From positions 1 through 9,494 of the forward strand of contig JAOZLN010000071.1 in NCBI GenBank assembly GCA_029934845.1: a DNA stretch of 9,494 nucleotides. Direction: 5' to 3'. Below are positions 6,608 through 9,494 of this stretch, one piece after another; the first letter of the stretch is position 1, and the number at the start of each line of letters is the position of its first letter. Source of the stretch: Candidatus Sabulitectum sp. Its GTDB lineage: Bacteria > Fermentibacterota > Fermentibacteria > Fermentibacterales > JCC-6. Made by a program: the position numbers and the translations under genes. The notes under the pieces are model-generated. The model was not told the DNA's origin, made no database searches, and was given only the letters and a program-made list of their open reading frames with translations.

Positions 6608-7392
6608 GATTCTTCTCCTGCAACAGGCAGAATTAATGTGATACTTTCCCTTTCCATGTTGACATTCAGCCAGCCTCCATGGGCAGATGCTACCAGTCTA
6701 ATAAACCCAACCCCCAGAATGTCTTCTTCTGCCTGTGGTTGCGAATCATCACTACTCCATCTGGTCTCGAGTTGCATATTCTTTTCAATTTTCATCTCAA
6801 CCGACAACACTGTTCCGGGTGAAGCTCTTTTAAGGGCTTCTCTAAAAATAGAAGAAACGGTTTCCGCAAGTTGTGTCTTTTTTCCCGAAACATCAACTCT
6901 GCCGCAAATTCCCACAGATAGAGAAACCAGTTTCTCTGCTGCAGTTTCAGAAATATCCATTGCGGCCTCTGATACAATGTCGTCCATTTGAACAATTTCC
7001 ATATCTATTCCTGAATGATGATTACTTTCTTTGCTGCTAGAATCAGTGGATTCCGCGATTTCCTCGAAAACACTCATTATTCTGATCAAAGATCTTACTT
7101 CACCAACAAGATCCTTTAAATCCGCCTGTATTTCTTCCGGTACGCCTGACTCCATATTGCTCAGCCTGGTGGAAGATGCCTCAATTGTCTTAAGAGGTGA
7201 AGCCAGGACATCCCCAATACGATAGAGAAAATGTGATTCAAGCAATTCAAGAGATGCCAGTTCACGGTTAACATTTTCCAGAAGCCCTTCAAGTTCTTTT
7301 ACTTTTCTCTCTTTTTTTTCTAATCTATAGTGCATAACTCCATAACAGATGATCAGTATTGTAAATATTCCTGCAGCAATAGGCAAAGACAT
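6604..7392 (-). CDS. Membrane-anchored degenerate histidine-kinase-like protein (probable pseudokinase)
   Basis: A 262-residue protein with one N-terminal membrane segment (about 4-20), then a basic/acidic coiled-coil-prone stretch (24-50). Residues about 51-112 align with a DHp/HisKA domain: FLYRIGDVLASPLKTI has the same spacing as FxxxxSHELRTPLxxI, but the phosphoacceptor His is Asp61 and the following Glu is Val62. Residues about 150-258 resemble a shortened HATPase_c domain. The N-box equivalent IFREALKRASPG has Glu185 in place of the Mg-binding Asn, no DxGxG G1 box is visible, and the ATP lid is almost absent. The end, GVGFIRLVASAHGGWLNVN then ITLILPV, keeps the shape of the G2 region and last strand. 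I infer no autophosphorylation and probably no ATP binding. No response regulator is visible in the window. It abuts DUF512 by a TAATG overlap and phosphomutase by ATGA. The family call by motif is fair; the function is unknown. Confidence 0.72.
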   Translation of the reverse strand: MSLPIAAGIFTILIICYGVMHYRLEKKERKVKELEGLLENVNRELASLELLESHFLYRIGDVLASPLKTIEASSTRLSNMESGVPEEIQADLKDLVGEVRSLIRIMSVFEEIAESTDSSSKESNHHSGIDMEIVQMDDIVSEAAMDISETAAEKLVSLSVGICGRVDVSGKKTQLAETVSSIFREALKRASPGTVLSVEMKIEKNMQLETRWSSDDSQPQAEEDILGVGFIRLVASAHGGWLNVNMERESITLILPVAGEES

Positions 7393-8618
7393 TATGTAAG
7401 CTCTGCTACAGTATTAAAAGCAACCATTTTTGCCCCGGTTTCTTCTGCTATCATCTCGAGCGTGAACTCATCAAGCGTAACTCCATCATGATTGAACATA
7501 ACCGAAGGAAGAAATATATTCTCATCTCTACCAATGAGTTGATTCACAGTTTCAACTACATCTTTTCCGCTAAGAAGCCCTGCAACGCTAACCGAAGAAC
7601 CCATTAGTGTATTCCTTACGGCGACAACGCGATAGTTTGACTTTGCAACAATTTTGTCTATGTAAGGGAAAGCCATGGTACCTGTTAAAATAGTTCCTTC
7701 CCCGGAAAATATCTTATCACGGCACTGGTCAATCATAACCGAAAGAAGACCAATCCCGTTCGCTTCAAGTGAGCTGTCTTTGTAAAAACTTGCCAGGGGG
7801 ATTTCCAAACCTGTGATCGCATAGTATTCATCAGCAGGATACACCCAGGGGGTTCCTTTTTTATCAAGTGCTTTCTTTTGCCACTTAAGAATAGTCTTCA
7901 TCGTGCGGTCTGCCTGTTCCTTTGCAGGTCTCGATAATGGAACAAGACCCGACCGCCATTTGGTAAGACCAACCGGCACAATTCCAAGAATTGAGATGTT
8001 GGGGCGAGAAAATAGGTCATTCAATGTGCGTTCAAGATCTTCACCATCGTTCCAACCTGGAACCTCAACTATTTGAGCTTGTATTTCCACACCGTTAATT
8101 GCCAGTCTGTCAATCTGAGGAAGTATTTCAACCGGTCCCGGTAATCCAAGCATTCTTCCTCTCAGCACCGGATCAGTTGTGTGTATAGAAACATGAAGGG
8201 AAGAAAATTTCCTTAATATTGCCTCATCAGTCTGTTGATCAGTTAGTGTGATATATGTACCTTTCAAAAATGAATATCTAACATCGTCATCTTTAACAGA
8301 AAGAGAGAGGCGCAGGTCTGGAGGCTGTTGATCTACGAAACAGAAAATACATTTATTCCTACATCCTCTTGCAGAAGATCCAGCAAGCTCAATTCCCCAG
8401 TGAACTCCGGGTCTTCTCTTCAGATCAACTGTTCTGCGCAGGGGACCTCGAGCGATAGATAAGGTGACTTTTGCAGCAGACGCACTCAAAAGAAGATCCA
8501 CCCAGTCTCGAACCGGGGTGCTATTGCAGGTTATGATCCTGTCACCAGGCTTCAACCCCGCTCTTGCTGCAGGTGACGCTGGTGCTATCTTCAGAATTGA
8601 TGTTCCAGAAAAAGACAT
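7392..8618 (-). CDS. PDZ / radical SAM / DUF512 protein
   Basis: A 408-residue protein with three parts. Residues about 7-58 are a PDZ-like domain (APASPAARAGLKPGDRII). Residues about 82-290 hold the radical SAM-like core: the Cys cluster CRNKCIFC (Cys86, Cys90, Cys93; CxxxCxxC) binds a [4Fe-4S] cluster, and FVDQQP, VKDDDVRYSFLKGTYITLT and VEIQAQIVEVPGWNDG follow as in DUF512 proteins. The C-terminal DUF512 region includes LTGTMAFPYID and VSVAGLLSGKDV. The family is widespread but the reaction is unknown. In Firmicutes the gene is, from memory, often beside the Der (EngA) GTPase gene; no such gene is visible here. The ATG directly abuts the stop of the upstream TPR gene (TAA then ATG), with only a weak GGA before it, so its translation probably depends on coupling. 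The stop TAA overlaps the next ATG. Confidence 0.93.
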   Translation of the reverse strand: MSFSGTSILKIAPASPAARAGLKPGDRIITCNSTPVRDWVDLLLSASAAKVTLSIARGPLRRTVDLKRRPGVHWGIELAGSSARGCRNKCIFCFVDQQPPDLRLSLSVKDDDVRYSFLKGTYITLTDQQTDEAILRKFSSLHVSIHTTDPVLRGRMLGLPGPVEILPQIDRLAINGVEIQAQIVEVPGWNDGEDLERTLNDLFSRPNISILGIVPVGLTKWRSGLVPLSRPAKEQADRTMKTILKWQKKALDKKGTPWVYPADEYYAITGLEIPLASFYKDSSLEANGIGLLSVMIDQCRDKIFSGEGTILTGTMAFPYIDKIVAKSNYRVVAVRNTLMGSSVSVAGLLSGKDVVETVNQLIGRDENIFLPSVMFNHDGVTLDEFTLEMIAEETGAKMVAFNTVAELT

Positions 8619-9494
8619 TTATTCCAGCTGAAGAGCCTTGGCCATTACCGGATCCAGATCAAAAGCAAGCTTCTTCTCGGCCTCAGCATGACCGGTTCTT
8701 CCGGTAAATTCATATACCCTGCACAAATTAACGTGAAAGCCTACGATCGCACTGGTGTTGCTAAGTGTTGTGGCCAGAACAAGACCTTTGCGGAAGTGAT
8801 CCTCGGCTTCGTCATACCTCTTCATATCAAATGTGCATCGACCAAGCATTTCTCTTGATTTTACTCTGTGATCCGGGCTGATAAGCACCTTCTCAAATTC
8901 CTGAATTGCTTCACGCAAAAGACCCATTTCTCTGTAAGCTATGCCAAGATCAAAATGAGTAGAGAAATCTTCTTTTGAAATACTCGAATCTACTCCCTGC
9001 TTGAATTCCATGATAATATCAGCAAGTGCTCTTTTTGAAGTATCAACTCTTACATTGTCTATATCATCCAGAATGTCAGCCACACCGGTTACACCGGCTT
9101 CATTGTGTTCGTCCGGACGCAATCCGGTCATAAGCTCTCGTGCATCGTTGTAGTCGGGACAAACTTCAACAGCTGCTTCAAGAGAAGCAATAGCTTCGTA
9201 TTGGCTGTCGTTAAGCAGATAAGCAACTGCCAGCCTGTAGAAAGCTCTCGCCTGCCCTTCTATATCGATAGAATGCCTGATTCTGACAATTTCCTTTGCA
9301 GCCGAGAGGGATTCAGGGCAAATATCCAGAACACCCTCAAGAAGCTCGAAAACCATGTAGTCTCTTCCGTCATTGCGATAGATCTCTGCTGCCCGAAGGT
9401 AAGCTCCTACTGCCCCGTAAAAATCGCCTACATCAAGAAGAAGGTTGGCCATTTCGATGTACCCCAGAGCATCACCGGGATCTCTTTCCAGACA
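8619..9494 (-). CDS. Large TPR-repeat protein, C-terminal part (5' end beyond window)
   Basis: The frame is open to the right edge: 14 more codons (CLERDPGDALGYIE) precede the first ATG at 9452, so the true start lies outside and the ATG is internal. About 291 residues are visible. They form tetratricopeptide repeats: one around the edge (LLLDVGDFYGAVGAYLRAAE), a second at VFELLEGVLDICPESLSA, a third at AFYRLAVAYLLNDSQYEAIA, then a linker of about 45 residues, and three more after EDFSTHFDLGIAYREMGLLR (8960 leftwards). The sequence LADIIMEFKQGV leading to THFDLGIAYREMGLLREAI is a block I recall from long TPR proteins of several Gram-negative phyla. No membrane segment is seen here. It should be a protein-binding scaffold; partners are unknown. 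It is the first visible gene of the unit and abuts the DUF512 start with no gap. Confidence 0.85.
   Translation of the reverse strand, partial: CLERDPGDALGYIEMANLLLDVGDFYGAVGAYLRAAEIYRNDGRDYMVFELLEGVLDICPESLSAAKEIVRIRHSIDIEGQARAFYRLAVAYLLNDSQYEAIASLEAAVEVCPDYNDARELMTGLRPDEHNEAGVTGVADILDDIDNVRVDTSKRALADIIMEFKQGVDSSISKEDFSTHFDLGIAYREMGLLREAIQEFEKVLISPDHRVKSREMLGRCTFDMKRYDEAEDHFRKGLVLATTLSNTSAIVGFHVNLCRVYEFTGRTGHAEAEKKLAFDLDPVMAKALQLE

Overview
The window is one uninterrupted block of ten genes, all on the minus strand, so transcription runs from the right edge (9494) to the left edge (1). Almost no base is non-coding. Neighbouring genes overlap by 1 or 4 bases, abut, or (once) are 5 bases apart. 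The first gene enters from the right edge without its start and the last leaves at the left edge without its stop. I found no promoter, terminator, RNA gene, CRISPR array, insertion sequence or origin.

Layout in order of transcription: (1) the C-terminal part of a large TPR protein (8619-9494); (2) a PDZ / radical SAM / DUF512 protein (7392-8618); (3) a membrane-anchored protein that looks like a histidine kinase whose catalytic residues are lost (6604-7392); (4) an AlgC-type phosphomannomutase/phosphoglucomutase (5258-6607); (5-10) a MoxR/Bat module: MoxR AAA+ ATPase, DUF58 protein, a short signal-peptide plus one-TM protein with a BatD/DUF4381-like cytoplasmic tail, two membrane VWA proteins (BatA- and BatB-like), and a BatC-like TPR protein whose acidic tail is built from 27-bp tandem repeats and runs off the window.

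How the genes may work together: in the MoxR/Bat family a MoxR ATPase is thought to act as a chaperone-like partner for VWA/MIDAS proteins at the membrane. Here two membrane VWA proteins would present their MIDAS domains at the envelope, DUF58 would be the soluble VWA-like partner, and the two TPR proteins would be scaffolds. The phosphomutase supplies sugar phosphates for envelope polysaccharide. The pseudokinase and radical SAM protein have no assigned job, but their tight translational coupling to the module suggests they are made together with it.

Organism: a bacterium using TGA as a normal stop (TAA or TGA at every visible stop), with moderate GC, strong Shine-Dalgarno sites at many starts and very compact operons. 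The gene set (complete Bat module, signal-peptide envelope protein, AlgC-type mutase) fits a Gram-negative type, perhaps an uncultured lineage around the Fibrobacterota-Chlorobiota-Bacteroidota group. That placement is an inference and not a firm call.
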